Source: Winogradskyella sp. (GTDB lineage: Bacteria; Bacteroidota; Bacteroidia; Flavobacteriales; Flavobacteriaceae). Taken from it: 64,000 nucleotides of DNA. The position numbers and the translations under genes are program-made. Below the pieces are notes generated by a model, which did not search any database, had not been told where the DNA came from, and saw only the letters and a program-made list of their open reading frames with translations. Positions 37,693 to 46,939 of this stretch are shown here, piece by piece. How positions within the stretch are numbered: the first letter of the stretch is position 1; every line of letters begins with the position of its first letter. The DNA lies in NCBI RefSeq assembly GCF_028282165.1, contig NZ_JANQIM010000021.1, positions 1 to 64,000 of the forward strand, written 5' to 3'.

Positions 37693-37806
37693 TTATTTCA
37701 GAAACTCAATATTTCTTTTTAATCTTGAAAACTTGGTGCGCTTAACGGCAGATTTTTTAAAGATCTGCCTAAAGGTTTCTTCGGTAATCTCTTCCCAATC
37801 TTTTTT
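37693..37806 (-). pseudogene. Remnant of a second queG 3' end
   Basis: Read on the minus strand this gives [20 protein letters not shown] followed by [17 protein letters not shown] and a stop codon. The intact queG ends [37 protein letters not shown]. The alignment has no gaps to the stop codon, and similarity ceases upstream at about 37806. This is a displaced or duplicated last 37 codons of queG, now 1.7 kb from the intact gene with the T9SS protease between them. Confidence 0.9.
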
Positions 37807-37828
37807 ATTATATCAGAAAGATATGTTC

Positions 37829-39505
37829 TTAATTAATTATAATCTTTTTTACCTCCCTTATATTTTCGGATTCAAAACTTAGAAAATAAATCCCTGGCGT
37901 AATACCTTCAAGTTGAATTTCATTTTGATCTCCATATCTTAAATCCATTGTACTCTTTAAAACAAGCTTTCCTTGTACATCAGTTAAAGCATAATGTAGT
38001 TTTTCATTCGACTGCAACTTACTTGTAAAATAGATTATACCATTACTTGGGTTAGGATATATTTGAAAAAACCCTGTTTGGTTAAAATCATCAACAGACA
38101 AAGAAAGATTTTCTAAATGATCGGTCGTAATGGTACCAGTGCTTATTGGATCTAAAAAACTACCTACATCGGACCAGCCTCGATCCAATCTTCCATAGAA
38201 ATCAAAACCGTTATTATCATTCGTACCAACACAAGCAGCACTACCTCCAGATAACACCCCAATTAATAACCCACTAGCATCTAATAATTGCGAACCTGAA
38301 GAACCAGGTTCTGTAACACCTTGTTCCCAGCCACCATTAGCACCATCGTCTATAAACCAAACACGATTAGTAAACCCATTGAATGACACATTTACTCTTA
38401 ATGAAGGATCATCATCACGGCATATTTTCATAATATCTCCACTTGGATGGTGAATACCAGTAGTAAACGCTGGTACGGTAGTAGAACGACTCCAACCTGC
38501 AAATACTACATCCCAATCACTAGGTATGGCGTTTGCTGCAGTAGCTTCCAAAAGTAACATGTCAGAGTCACCATCGCTAGCACGGACTATTGCTCCATTA
38601 AGTGTTTGTAAAAATGGTCCATTAGTACTGGGGGTAAATGTTGCGCATGACGGATTTGGGCTAATCCAATTAAATCGAAATGCCCAGCTTGCAGTAGCAT
38701 TTACAGGAGCTTCCTGTCCAAAACCTGCTCCACAATGATTTGCTGTTAAAATATATGGTGTTCCATCCTCTGATGTGTTATTAACTAATGTGCCTGTACA
38801 AAAGCCATTACCGCCAGCCACTAACATTACTACTGATCTTTTTTGCAAATCAAAATTATCCCCTAAAGGACAATCTGCGTCAATATTACAAGAACCAGAA
38901 TCGTTAAGTGCTTTTGAATATGCATTATTTGCAGGAATACTTCTATAACCATGTACCAGTTCTGCAATTGTAAATGTACTTTGACCTGCAACCTCGCTTG
39001 GCTCATAAAACTCTAAGTAAACCTTATCACCATCAATTGGCCATGTAGTTATCTCATTAATATCATTATTCTCACTACTTGTATAGGGCCCCATTTTCAT
39101 ACTTCTGTCCGCATTGTAGATATATAGTTCAGCGCCTTCTACTAAATTATAGTCTCTTATGATGAAATTTAGTGTTTTCGCACCAACTGACTCAAATCCC
39201 ACTCTCCAAATGACATCATCATTCTCTAAAATGATACTTTCACCATGGCTTTGTCTGGTAACATTTGTTTGTAATTTTGCTCCAAATCTGTAAGGTTTTG
39301 CCATAGATTCTTGAGTCTTTCTTAAGTCCTCTTCCATAAATTTAGCTAAATCCTCGAAAGGCATTGAAACCAACTCTATCTCATCATCAGAGAAATTATT
39401 GCTCCAGCTTTTTGGTTCTACCAAATCGGTAACCTGGCTATAACCACTAAAAGAAATTAATGCGAACGCAAACGCGAATAAGTAATTTTTTATCATGAAA
39501 TACAT
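37829..39505 (-). CDS. Trypsin-like serine protease with T9SS type A sorting domain
   Basis: A 558-residue secreted protease. Seen: signal peptide (MIKNYLFAFAFALISFSGYS), a pro-region with a beta-rich part (about 30-190), a chymotrypsin-fold domain with His in TANHCG (about 256), Asp in DGDSDMLLLEA (about 313) and Ser in EPGSSGSQLLD (about 402), in the style of lysyl endopeptidases. The C-terminal sorting domain (about 478-558) has FQIYPNPSNG, LTDVQGKLV and GIYFLSFE. Family knowledge: the last domain routes cargo through T9SS to the cell surface or medium, consistent with sprA in this window. Two ATGs (39505 and 39496) are both possible starts. It lies between two copies of the queG 3' end. 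Confidence 0.92.
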   Translation of the reverse strand: MYFMIKNYLFAFAFALISFSGYSQVTDLVEPKSWSNNFSDDEIELVSMPFEDLAKFMEEDLRKTQESMAKPYRFGAKLQTNVTRQSHGESIILENDDVIWRVGFESVGAKTLNFIIRDYNLVEGAELYIYNADRSMKMGPYTSSENNDINEITTWPIDGDKVYLEFYEPSEVAGQSTFTIAELVHGYRSIPANNAYSKALNDSGSCNIDADCPLGDNFDLQKRSVVMLVAGGNGFCTGTLVNNTSEDGTPYILTANHCGAGFGQEAPVNATASWAFRFNWISPNPSCATFTPSTNGPFLQTLNGAIVRASDGDSDMLLLEATAANAIPSDWDVVFAGWSRSTTVPAFTTGIHHPSGDIMKICRDDDPSLRVNVSFNGFTNRVWFIDDGANGGWEQGVTEPGSSGSQLLDASGLLIGVLSGGSAACVGTNDNNGFDFYGRLDRGWSDVGSFLDPISTGTITTDHLENLSLSVDDFNQTGFFQIYPNPSNGIIYFTSKLQSNEKLHYALTDVQGKLVLKSTMDLRYGDQNEIQLEGITPGIYFLSFESENIREVKKIIIN

Positions 39506-39547
39506 ATTTATAATTCCGTAAATATATGAATATTTTTATCTAAACCT

Positions 39548-40465
39548 TTATTGAAGAAAGTTAATATTCCGCTTTAAACCAGAGAATTTAGTACGTTTTA
39601 CCGCTGATTTTTTAAATACCTGCCTAAAGGTCTCTTCTGTAATCTCTTCCCAATCCTTTTTGGTCATGCTCAACAACTCAGGATGTGGATTAAACAAGGG
39701 TTCGCTATGTGGTTTAGAAAACCGATTCCACGGACAAACGTCTTGACATATATCGCAACCAAACATCCAATTGTCAAACTGGCCTTTAAATTCACTTGGA
39801 ATATTGTCCTTCAACTCAATCGTGAAATACGAAATGCATTTGCTTCCATCTACTAGATAAGGTTCTACAATGGCCTCTGTTGGGCAAGCATCAATACAGG
39901 CCGTACAAGTCCCACAGTGATCCGTAACCGGTGTGTCGTAGTCTAACTCCAAATCGATAATTAACTCTGCTATAAAATAAAATGAGCCTACTTGTTGGGT
40001 TAGCAGGTTGCTGTGCTTGCCTATCCATCCCAATCCAGACTTTGCAGCCCAAGCTTTATCCAATACAGGCGCAGAATCCACAAATGCACGGCCATGAACA
40101 TCTCCTATTTCGTCTTTAATAAAGGCTAAAAGCGATTTGAGCTTGTCTTTAATAACGAAGTGGTAATCCGTACCATAAGCGTACTTAGACAGCTTATAGC
40201 TTTCTGTTGTTTGTACTTCGCTAGGATAGTAGTTCAACAATAGGGAAACTACACTTTTAGAATCTTCGACCAGTAAGGTAGGGTCGAGGCGCTTATCGAA
40301 ATGGTTTTCCATATAACGCATTTCGCCGTGCATATTCTTGTTGAGCCATGCTTCAAGCCTTGGCGCCTCTTCTTCCAAAAACTCCGCCTTACTAATACCA
40401 CAAGACAAAAAGCCAAGGCGTTTTGCTTCGGCTTTTATTAACTGTGTATACTTTGTTTTGTTCAA
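39548..40465 (-). CDS. queG: Epoxyqueuosine reductase QueG
   Basis: A 305-residue cobalamin-dependent enzyme that makes queuosine from epoxyqueuosine at tRNA position 34. Seen: N-terminal DUF1730-type region ([12 protein letters not shown]-like [14 protein letters not shown]), GWIGKHSNL, and two [4Fe-4S] motifs [16 protein letters not shown] and [13 protein letters not shown]. The reading frame opens with TTG at 40465 (MNKTKYTQ if Met is inserted); no ATG or GTG is found upstream, and the next Met is too far inside. Its last 37 codons are duplicated at 37693-37806. Confidence 0.93.
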   Translation of the reverse strand: MNKTKYTQLIKAEAKRLGFLSCGISKAEFLEEEAPRLEAWLNKNMHGEMRYMENHFDKRLDPTLLVEDSKSVVSLLLNYYPSEVQTTESYKLSKYAYGTDYHFVIKDKLKSLLAFIKDEIGDVHGRAFVDSAPVLDKAWAAKSGLGWIGKHSNLLTQQVGSFYFIAELIIDLELDYDTPVTDHCGTCTACIDACPTEAIVEPYLVDGSKCISYFTIELKDNIPSEFKGQFDNWMFGCDICQDVCPWNRFSKPHSEPLFNPHPELLSMTKKDWEEITEETFRQVFKKSAVKRTKFSGLKRNINFLQ

Positions 40466-40806
40466 TTTAGCGCTTAAAAGAACTAAATTACAATACTATT
40501 TTTAATAAACCACTATGAACTAGAAATCTACAGTTTTAAACTAAGAATGAAATTCTTTTTGGAGTTTGGATTGTCATTCCAAATGAGACACAAAGAGCCT
40601 GCCTAACGGCTAGGCAGGGCATTTCATAATTTTGATGCATGATGAGATTTAGCTACGCTGAACCTTCGGTTTCTCACTTTAGCCTGTCTTGCCTCCTTCG
40701 ACTGCACTTCGACAAGCTCAGTGTGACACGCTCAGGGTAAACTAGAGTCGAAAGATTCGAAATGACAGCCCCTATGCAAAAACCTTACAGAAGCTGAAAA
40801 ATAAAT
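40466..40806. other. Gene-free stretch with intergenic repeats
   Basis: No credible ORF. It holds a hairpin GCCTGCCTA-acggc-TAGGCAGG at about 40597-40618 and a mosaic of repeat pieces at about 40690-40768, including TTCGACTGCACTTCGACAAG and GATTCGAAATGACA (40755-40768). The latter recurs at 44994-45007. Confidence 0.65.
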
Positions 40807-42147
40807 CTAGTCGCAACCTAAATCTGAAGACGACATATAATCTGCATTAGGAAAACAGTTACCCGATGGTAACGTTTCGGGCACATAACGTTGCAAATTA
40901 TCGTCGTATAAGGCGTTTTCTAAAAATAATGTGATTTGGTCTATTTCGGTCTCCGTTAAATTTAACGGCACAAATAGTGAAGATAACTTATCTGCGGGGA
41001 CTATGTCATTTTCGACAATGGCTTCATTCTTATATTCCACAACTTCCTTAACAGTTTCAAAACTTCCACCATGACCAAAGAAACCTACATCTTTTAGATT
41101 GTACAACTGTGGTGTCTTAAATTTATAATCGTCGTCTGAATTGCCTGTAAATCCACCTCTTCCTTTTTTAGTCGCTTCATCAATAGTGGTTAGTATTTCA
41201 GCGCCTTCAAGGTCTTGCATGCCAAGGGCATGGAAATTCATATCGTTTAACGCTGGCCCTGAATGGCAGCTAAAACATTGTGCCTTATCAAAAAACAATT
41301 TGGCGCCTTCTATTTCGGCATCGTTCATGGCATCATCATCGCCTCTTAACCATCGCTGAAACGGCGATTGATTTGGCAATAGTGTTCTTTCATAAGCTGC
41401 AATAGCAAGCGATGCATAGAGTTTAGTGTAGCGCTCACTTTCATCGATGTCTGGGAAAGCCACATCAAATAAATCTTTGTATGACGAATTGATAATTTCT
41501 TCTGGGATGATCACCAAACGGTGTACATCCATACCTGCAATGGCTTGTATTTCTACACCTTCAAAGCCAAAATTATTGGTTTCTTTAGGTGTGCCAACCG
41601 TCCATTGGGATTCGGTGCCTTCATTTGGCCCTACAGCACCAAACTGTCCGTTCCACAGCATCACTTCCTGAAATGCTACATTAAGCGTTGTAGGTGTTCT
41701 AATAGGCTGTACATCTAAATCCGCCTCTGCGTAAAGTGCATTTTTTATTCGGCCTTCGCCATGTGATCCAAAACCTAGTCCGCCATCACCAATACCTTGC
41801 TTAATACCACTTTGGAACCCTGCATCTACATGATGGCAGCTCGCACAAGAATAGGTGTACATCCCTTCATTCATTTTAGGATCAGAGCCTATCATGGTTT
41901 CATGATACAACAATTTTCCCAATTCTACTTTTGCTTCTGTGATAGGATTGTTGATATCGCTTGGAATTGAAAGGTAATCGGTTTCTAAAGGTTGAATTAA
42001 ATCGGATTTAGAACCGTATAATTCGATAATTCGGTTTTCTAATTCGGTACCACTGGATATGTCCTCGTAATTGTCCTTATCGGTATTACAAGACATGAAA
42101 GCAATTAATGCAAATAGGTATAATAACTTGATTCGTAGGTGATTCAT
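40807..42147 (-). CDS. Dihaem cytochrome c peroxidase (MauG/CcpA family)
   Basis: A 446-residue periplasmic protein. It starts with a lipoprotein signal (LFALIAFMSC, lipidated Cys about 20). Two haem c sites are visible: SCASCHHVDAGFQSG (about 100) and CFSCHSGPALNDMNFHA (about 285), with conserved FHALGM and RTPTLNVAFQEVMLWNG. Family knowledge: these enzymes reduce hydrogen peroxide with electrons from cytochrome c, though some MauG relatives oxidise other substrates. A -7-like TATATTTG lies at 42173-42180. Confidence 0.92.
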   Translation of the reverse strand: MNHLRIKLLYLFALIAFMSCNTDKDNYEDISSGTELENRIIELYGSKSDLIQPLETDYLSIPSDINNPITEAKVELGKLLYHETMIGSDPKMNEGMYTYSCASCHHVDAGFQSGIKQGIGDGGLGFGSHGEGRIKNALYAEADLDVQPIRTPTTLNVAFQEVMLWNGQFGAVGPNEGTESQWTVGTPKETNNFGFEGVEIQAIAGMDVHRLVIIPEEIINSSYKDLFDVAFPDIDESERYTKLYASLAIAAYERTLLPNQSPFQRWLRGDDDAMNDAEIEGAKLFFDKAQCFSCHSGPALNDMNFHALGMQDLEGAEILTTIDEATKKGRGGFTGNSDDDYKFKTPQLYNLKDVGFFGHGGSFETVKEVVEYKNEAIVENDIVPADKLSSLFVPLNLTETEIDQITLFLENALYDDNLQRYVPETLPSGNCFPNADYMSSSDLGCD

Positions 42148-42172
42148 GATTTGAAAGCTTTATGTATTTTCA

Positions 42173-42180
42173 AATATAAT
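42173..42180 (-). promoter_or_regulatory. Possible -7 element for the dihaem peroxidase
   Basis: TATATTTG on the minus strand, 25 bases upstream of the ATG at 42147, matching TAnnTTTG. No TTG at the -33 distance. Confidence 0.4.
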
Positions 42181-42431
42181 TTCAACTTTCTCCGCCATAT
42201 GCCTAAATAGATAAACATTCAAAAAATTAGTTGAATTAATGTAAGGTGCAAAAATTATCGATGAACTAACACCGAATTCATGGTGTTTCAATGTTTGATT
42301 GGTGTGACTATTGGATAAGAAATTTTTGTCAATCGGAGTGTACTGAAGGTGGTCGCTCAACGGAGTCTAAGTGCATCAAGCTACTAGTGTGCCACTCGAA
42401 GTGACATTGAACGGCTTAAATATTGTTAGCG

Positions 42432-43808
42432 CTAATTAACATCTCGTGGCTTGAATCTCAATAGCGCATTTTTAGGCTTTAGTGTTATAAGAGGCGTCAT
42501 ATCAATTTCTTCAAACTCTGCCTTGATATAATAGTTTGAAATCAATTCTCTTACAGCGATAATCATCTCGAACATTGCAAAGTTGTTTCCGATGCATTTT
42601 CTCGGTCCTGCACCAAAAGGAAAATAATGGGAAGAATAGGTTCTACTGCCATCTGCAAAACGCTCTGGTAAGAATTTATCTGGATCGTCCCAATATTTCG
42701 AATGTCGATGTATCTCAAAAACCGAAAACAAAAGATTAGAGCCTGCTTTGAATTCAAAGCCATTAAAGCTATCGTTTGTTTTATTCACACGATCCAAAAA
42801 GTAAGCTGGTGGATATAAGCGCATGGATTCTTCGATGACTTGCTGGCACACTCTGGATGCCATAACCCTTTCCATCAGATGGGTAGTTTGGGCATTGACT
42901 TGTGAAATTTCGTCGTAAATCTTGTCTTGCCATTCGGGATGTTGTGCTAAAAGCTGAAAGGTAAACGTTAGTGCGTTAGATGTGGTCTCGTGCCCAGCTG
43001 TAAAGAGAATCAAAATCTCATCAATGAGTTGTTCTTCTTCCATAGAACTGCCATCATCATATTGGGCTTCTAGCAACAAATCGAGTAAGTCGCCTTGTCT
43101 AGTACCAGATTCTTGCCGTTGCTTTACAATTTGCTTTAACATCTGTCTAGCCTCCAACGTAAGGTCAATATACTTTTTTATTGTCCCGTTGAAATTAAAC
43201 CACCATCGCAAATAGGGTTGACGCAATTCTTTAACCAACATTTTTTGAGCCGCCTCTGTAATGTATTGCAAGCGCGCAATTTGATCTTGGTCAACTGCAC
43301 TACTAAACAAGGATTTCACTACCGTTTGAAATGCCAAATTATTGAGTATGGGAAAAATATCCAAAGTTTCATTTTCTGTGATGTTGGGAAAAATATCCAA
43401 AGTTTCATTTTCTGTGATGTTTTGATACTCAAACTGTATGGCCGTTTGAATGGTATCTAATAACGTTTCGAGATGTTTTTTATGAAAAGCTGGTTGAATG
43501 AGCTTGCGTTGTTTACGCCAATGTTCTCCTTCTGAGGTTAATAGCCCTTTACCAACATACTTGACTAAATCTTTGGTCTGAATCTTTGATTTTGTATAGT
43601 TCTTTTGATTTTTCTGAAGTACATATTCTGCAAAATTCGCATCCCTGCAAAAATAGACCTTAGTGATAAAGCCTAAATTCAAACAAAATATATCGCCTTT
43701 TTCTTCAAAGTTTTTATGATGAAATGGCAGTGGATTTTTTACAATTTTAAAACTGTGCTTTAAAAATGTAGTTAACGGAACAGTAGCTATTTTTTGATCA
43801 CTATCCAT
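42432..43808 (-). CDS. Cytochrome P450 with internal 12-residue duplication
   Basis: A 458-residue soluble P450. Seen: C-helix WRKQRKLIQPAFHKKHLE, I-helix FTAGHETTSNAL, the ExxR motif EESMRLYPPAYFLDR, PERF, and the haem loop FPFGAGPRKCIGNNFAM with its Cys ligand (about 403). Layout resembles bacterial CYP102-like or fatty-acid-type P450s without a reductase domain; substrate unknown. Residues 130-141 and 142-153 are an exact repeat (NITENETLDIFP twice), caused by a 36-bp tandem duplication. It lies 43 bases downstream of ruvB. Confidence 0.92.
   Translation of the reverse strand: MDSDQKIATVPLTTFLKHSFKIVKNPLPFHHKNFEEKGDIFCLNLGFITKVYFCRDANFAEYVLQKNQKNYTKSKIQTKDLVKYVGKGLLTSEGEHWRKQRKLIQPAFHKKHLETLLDTIQTAIQFEYQNITENETLDIFPNITENETLDIFPILNNLAFQTVVKSLFSSAVDQDQIARLQYITEAAQKMLVKELRQPYLRWWFNFNGTIKKYIDLTLEARQMLKQIVKQRQESGTRQGDLLDLLLEAQYDDGSSMEEEQLIDEILILFTAGHETTSNALTFTFQLLAQHPEWQDKIYDEISQVNAQTTHLMERVMASRVCQQVIEESMRLYPPAYFLDRVNKTNDSFNGFEFKAGSNLLFSVFEIHRHSKYWDDPDKFLPERFADGSRTYSSHYFPFGAGPRKCIGNNFAMFEMIIAVRELISNYYIKAEFEEIDMTPLITLKPKNALLRFKPRDVN
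43350..43421 (-). repeat. Exact 36-bp tandem duplication in the P450 gene
   Basis: Bases 43350-43385 and 43386-43421 are identical over 36 positions and in frame, adding 12 residues in the region after the C helix. The perfect identity suggests a recent slippage event. Confidence 0.95.
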
Positions 43809-43851
43809 GTGGTAACAGGGGGCTAAAACGACTTCAACATTACAACGGGTG

Positions 43852-44874
43852 TCAAAAGAGGCCTCCTTGCGTAGGCCCTTTAATTTTACCTAAATGCTTA
43901 TAGGCTTGTTCGGTAACTTCGCGCCCACGAGGTGTACGCATTATAAAACCCTGTTGAATTAAAAAGGGTTCGTAAACCTCTTCTATGGTTTCGGCGCTTT
44001 CGCTAACTGCTGTTGCCAAAGTGGTGATACCAACCGGTCCTCCCTTAAACTTATCGATAATTGTCGTTAGAATTTTATTGTCCATTTCGTCCAAACCATG
44101 TGCATCTACATTTAAGGCTTTAAGTGCAAACTTTGCAATTTCGATATCTATTTTGCCATTGCCTTTAATTTGGGCAAAATCCCTAACACGTCTCAGTAAG
44201 GCATTCGCTATACGTGGTGTGCCGCGGCTTCGCCCTGCTATCTCAATGGCAGCTTCCATGGTAATAGGAACCTTCAAAATTGAAGCACTACGTTGCACAA
44301 TGGTCGTGAGCAAATCCGTTTTATAGTATTGTAAGCGACTACTAATGCCAAAGCGTGCTCGCATGGGCGCTGTTAATAATCCCGAACGCGTCGTTGCGCC
44401 AACAAGAGTAAAAGGACTTAAGTTGATTTGAACGGTTCTGGCATTGGGGCCAGACTCGATCATAATATCAATCTTATAGTCTTCCATAGCAGAGTATAGA
44501 TATTCTTCCACTATAGGGCTTAAACGATGAATCTCATCAATAAAAAGTACATCTCTGTCTTCAAGGTTGGTCAGTAAGCCTGCGAGATCTCCTGGTTTGT
44601 CTAAAACAGGACCGGAAGTCACTTTAATATTTACATCTAATTCATTGGCTAAAATGTGGGCTAAAGTTGTTTTTCCCAATCCGGGCGGCCCATGAAACAG
44701 TGTATGGTCTAAAGCTTCTTCCCTAAGATTTGCTGCTTTTACAAAAACCAATAGATTTTCCAGCACTTGATCTTGACCTGTAAAGTCCTCAAAAGTTAAG
44801 GGTCTCAATTTTTTTTCAACATCGAGCTCTTCCGGACTGAAATTTTCGTTAGATGGATTTAGGTTTTCGTTCAT
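43852..44874 (-). CDS. ruvB: Holliday junction helicase RuvB
   Basis: A 340-residue AAA+ motor that drives branch migration with RuvA. Seen: [14 protein letters not shown], Walker [16 protein letters not shown], Walker [12 protein letters not shown], sensor 1 [20 protein letters not shown] and the C-terminal winged helix ([25 protein letters not shown]). Length is normal. A hairpin (44880-44897) stands five bases before the ATG. Confidence 0.96.
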   Translation of the reverse strand: MNENLNPSNENFSPEELDVEKKLRPLTFEDFTGQDQVLENLLVFVKAANLREEALDHTLFHGPPGLGKTTLAHILANELDVNIKVTSGPVLDKPGDLAGLLTNLEDRDVLFIDEIHRLSPIVEEYLYSAMEDYKIDIMIESGPNARTVQINLSPFTLVGATTRSGLLTAPMRARFGISSRLQYYKTDLLTTIVQRSASILKVPITMEAAIEIAGRSRGTPRIANALLRRVRDFAQIKGNGKIDIEIAKFALKALNVDAHGLDEMDNKILTTIIDKFKGGPVGITTLATAVSESAETIEEVYEPFLIQQGFIMRTPRGREVTEQAYKHLGKIKGPTQGGLF

Positions 44875-44879
44875 GATAC

Positions 44880-44897
44880 TTCCTGCGAAAGCAGGAA
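44880..44897. repeat. Hairpin directly upstream of ruvB start
   Basis: TTCCTGC-gaaa-GCAGGAA: a perfect 7-bp stem with a 4-base loop, five bases from the ruvB ATG. It would occupy the ribosome-landing region of the mRNA. Related pieces (CGCAGGCA) occur near 45100. Confidence 0.75.
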
Positions 44898-44934
44898 TCC
44901 TATTTAATTAAACAATAAAGATTCTATAACGACT

Positions 44935-45007
44935 CTTCGATGCTTCGGCTACGCTCAGTGACCAATGTTCATCACAGCTAGGCTTAGTGTGACGATTCGA
45001 AATGACA
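44935..45007. repeat. Intergenic repeat mosaic
   Basis: It holds TTCGATGCTTCGGCTACGCTCAGTGA in pieces and ends in GATTCGAAATGACA (44994-45007), the same 14 bases as at 40755-40768. The chance ORF across it (44908-45111) is not credible. Confidence 0.65.
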
Positions 45008-45028
45008 AAGTAGCCCAACAAATATAAA

Positions 45029-45072
45029 TAAAAAGACCTTTGGAAACTATAGGCGCTATCCAAAGGTCTTTT
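45029..45072 (-). terminator. Strong terminator of the act-cox operon
   Basis: AAAAGACCTTTGGA (45031-45044) and TCCAAAGGTCTTTT (45059-45072) form a perfect 14-bp stem with a 14-base loop. The minus strand continues into TATTTATA. It lies 43 bases after the subunit I stop. Confidence 0.85.
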
Positions 45073-45114
45073 CAATATTTCTAAAGAGAGGTGCCCTACT
45101 TTCGCAGGCATTGT

Positions 45115-46911
45115 CTAATGATGCAGCTCTTCTTCTCCTTCTTTCATAGGTACATTTTGAGGCACAAAATCTTCTTCATGTCCTGGCTTGCTATAATCGT
45201 AAGGCCAACGATATACATGAGGGATTGCACCAGGCCAGTTTCCGTGCATATGCTTTACTGGAGCTGTCCACTCTAGCGTATTTGATCTCCATGGGTTTTG
45301 TTCTGCTTTCTTTCCATAGAATATACTACTAATGAAATTGTATAAAAATACTATTTGAGCAAGACCTGCTACAAGGGCAAACATAGTTATTACGACTTGT
45401 GTGTTTGCAGTATCATCAAATAATGGGAAATTAGAATTGGTGTAGTAACGTCTTGGCAGACCAGCCATACCTATAAAGTGCATTGGAAAAAAGACACCAT
45501 ATGCACAAATTGCCGTTATCCAAAAATGTATATACCCTAGATTTTTGTTCATCATACGTCCAAACATCTTAGGGAACCAATGGTAAATTCCTGCAAATAC
45601 ACCATATAAAGCCGATATACCCATCACTAGGTGGAAGTGAGCCACTACAAAATAGGTATCATGTACATTAATGTCTAATGCACTATCCCCTAAAATAATT
45701 CCTGTTAAACCTCCAGTAATGAATGTAGATACCAATCCTATTGAGAATAGCATTGCAGGGTTCATTTGCAAGTTACCCTTCCAGAGTGTGGTTATGTAAT
45801 TAAATGCTTTAACCGCAGACGGAATAGCAATTAGCAATGTTGTAAACGTGAATACCGATCCTAAGAATGGGTTCATCCCAGAGATAAACATGTGGTGTCC
45901 CCAAACTATGGTTGATAAAAATGCAATAGCCAAAATAGACAAGACCATAGCACGATAACCAAATATTGGCTTTCTAGAATTTGTAGCAATAATTTCTGAT
46001 GTTATTCCTAATGCTGGCAATAATACGATGTATACTTCTGGGTGACCAAGGAACCAAAACAAATGTTCAAATAATACTGGCGAACCTCCTTGATAGTGTA
46101 AAACTTCACCTTGAATAAAAATATCCGATAAGAAGAATGATGTACCAAAACTTCTATCCATTATCAGTAATAATGCTGCAGATAATAATACGGGGAATGA
46201 AATTACACCAATGACTGCCGTGATGAAAAACGCCCAAATAGTTAGTGGCATTCTCGTCATCGACATACCCTTAGTACGTAAGTTTAATACCGTTACAATG
46301 TAGTTTAATGACCCCAATAGTGAAGACGCAATAAATATGGCCATAGATACTAACCACAAGGTCATACCCGCTCCAGAACCTGGCTGTGCCATAGGCAATG
46401 CACTTAACGGTGGGTATATCGTCCATCCTGCGGCTGCAGGACCAAACTCCACAAAAAATGAGGCTATCATAATAACGCATGATAAAAAGAATAACCAATA
46501 CGATATCATATTAAGGAATCCGGAAGCCATATCCCTAGCACCAAGCTGTAGCGGAATTAATAGGTTACTAAATGTACCACTCAAACCAGCCGTAAGTACA
46601 AAGAAAACCATTAAGGTTCCATGTATGGTTACTAAGGCTAAATAAATATCGGCATCCATAACACCTTCTGGTGCCCATTTTCCTAACAAGGCTTTAAATA
46701 TGACATTTGATTGCTCTGGCCACGCAATTTGCATACGTATCAGCAAAGACATCATGATCCCTATTATACCCATTATGATTACACCAGTAATTAAATACTG
46801 CTTTGCAATCATTTTATGATCTTGACTAAATATGTATTTAGTTACAAAAGTTTCTTTATGGTGATGTACGTCGTGGTCGTCGTGTACGTGTGTATCTACT
46901 GTTGCTGACAT
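45115..46911 (-). CDS. ctaD: Cytochrome c oxidase subunit I (aa3 type)
   Basis: A 598-residue haem-copper oxidase core. Seen: 12 or more helices, the haem/CuB ligands in WFLGHPEVYIVLLPALG, GHHMFISG, and VVAHFHLVMG, with HGTLMVFFVLTAGL early on. The HPEVY sequence includes the cross-linked His-Tyr pair. Family knowledge: reduces O2 to water and pumps protons. The cytoplasmic N-terminus is His-rich (VDTHVHDDHDVHHH). Last gene of the act operon. Its subunits III and IV are at 15-17.5 kb. Confidence 0.96.
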   Translation of the reverse strand: MSATVDTHVHDDHDVHHHKETFVTKYIFSQDHKMIAKQYLITGVIIMGIIGIMMSLLIRMQIAWPEQSNVIFKALLGKWAPEGVMDADIYLALVTIHGTLMVFFVLTAGLSGTFSNLLIPLQLGARDMASGFLNMISYWLFFLSCVIMIASFFVEFGPAAAGWTIYPPLSALPMAQPGSGAGMTLWLVSMAIFIASSLLGSLNYIVTVLNLRTKGMSMTRMPLTIWAFFITAVIGVISFPVLLSAALLLIMDRSFGTSFFLSDIFIQGEVLHYQGGSPVLFEHLFWFLGHPEVYIVLLPALGITSEIIATNSRKPIFGYRAMVLSILAIAFLSTIVWGHHMFISGMNPFLGSVFTFTTLLIAIPSAVKAFNYITTLWKGNLQMNPAMLFSIGLVSTFITGGLTGIILGDSALDINVHDTYFVVAHFHLVMGISALYGVFAGIYHWFPKMFGRMMNKNLGYIHFWITAICAYGVFFPMHFIGMAGLPRRYYTNSNFPLFDDTANTQVVITMFALVAGLAQIVFLYNFISSIFYGKKAEQNPWRSNTLEWTAPVKHMHGNWPGAIPHVYRWPYDYSKPGHEEDFVPQNVPMKEGEEELHH

Positions 46912-46939
46912 AATCTATTTCTTTTTCTGTTTTTTTTTA

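Noticed and set aside
42160-42360. ORF of 66 codons on the minus strand between the dihaem peroxidase and P450
   Set aside because: No family pattern, overlaps the -7 element and an intergenic stretch with weak repeats; reads like translated non-coding sequence.
44908-45111. ORF of 67 codons on the minus strand between ruvB and ctaD
   Set aside because: It runs through the intergenic repeat mosaic and the act-cox terminator, so coding is not plausible.
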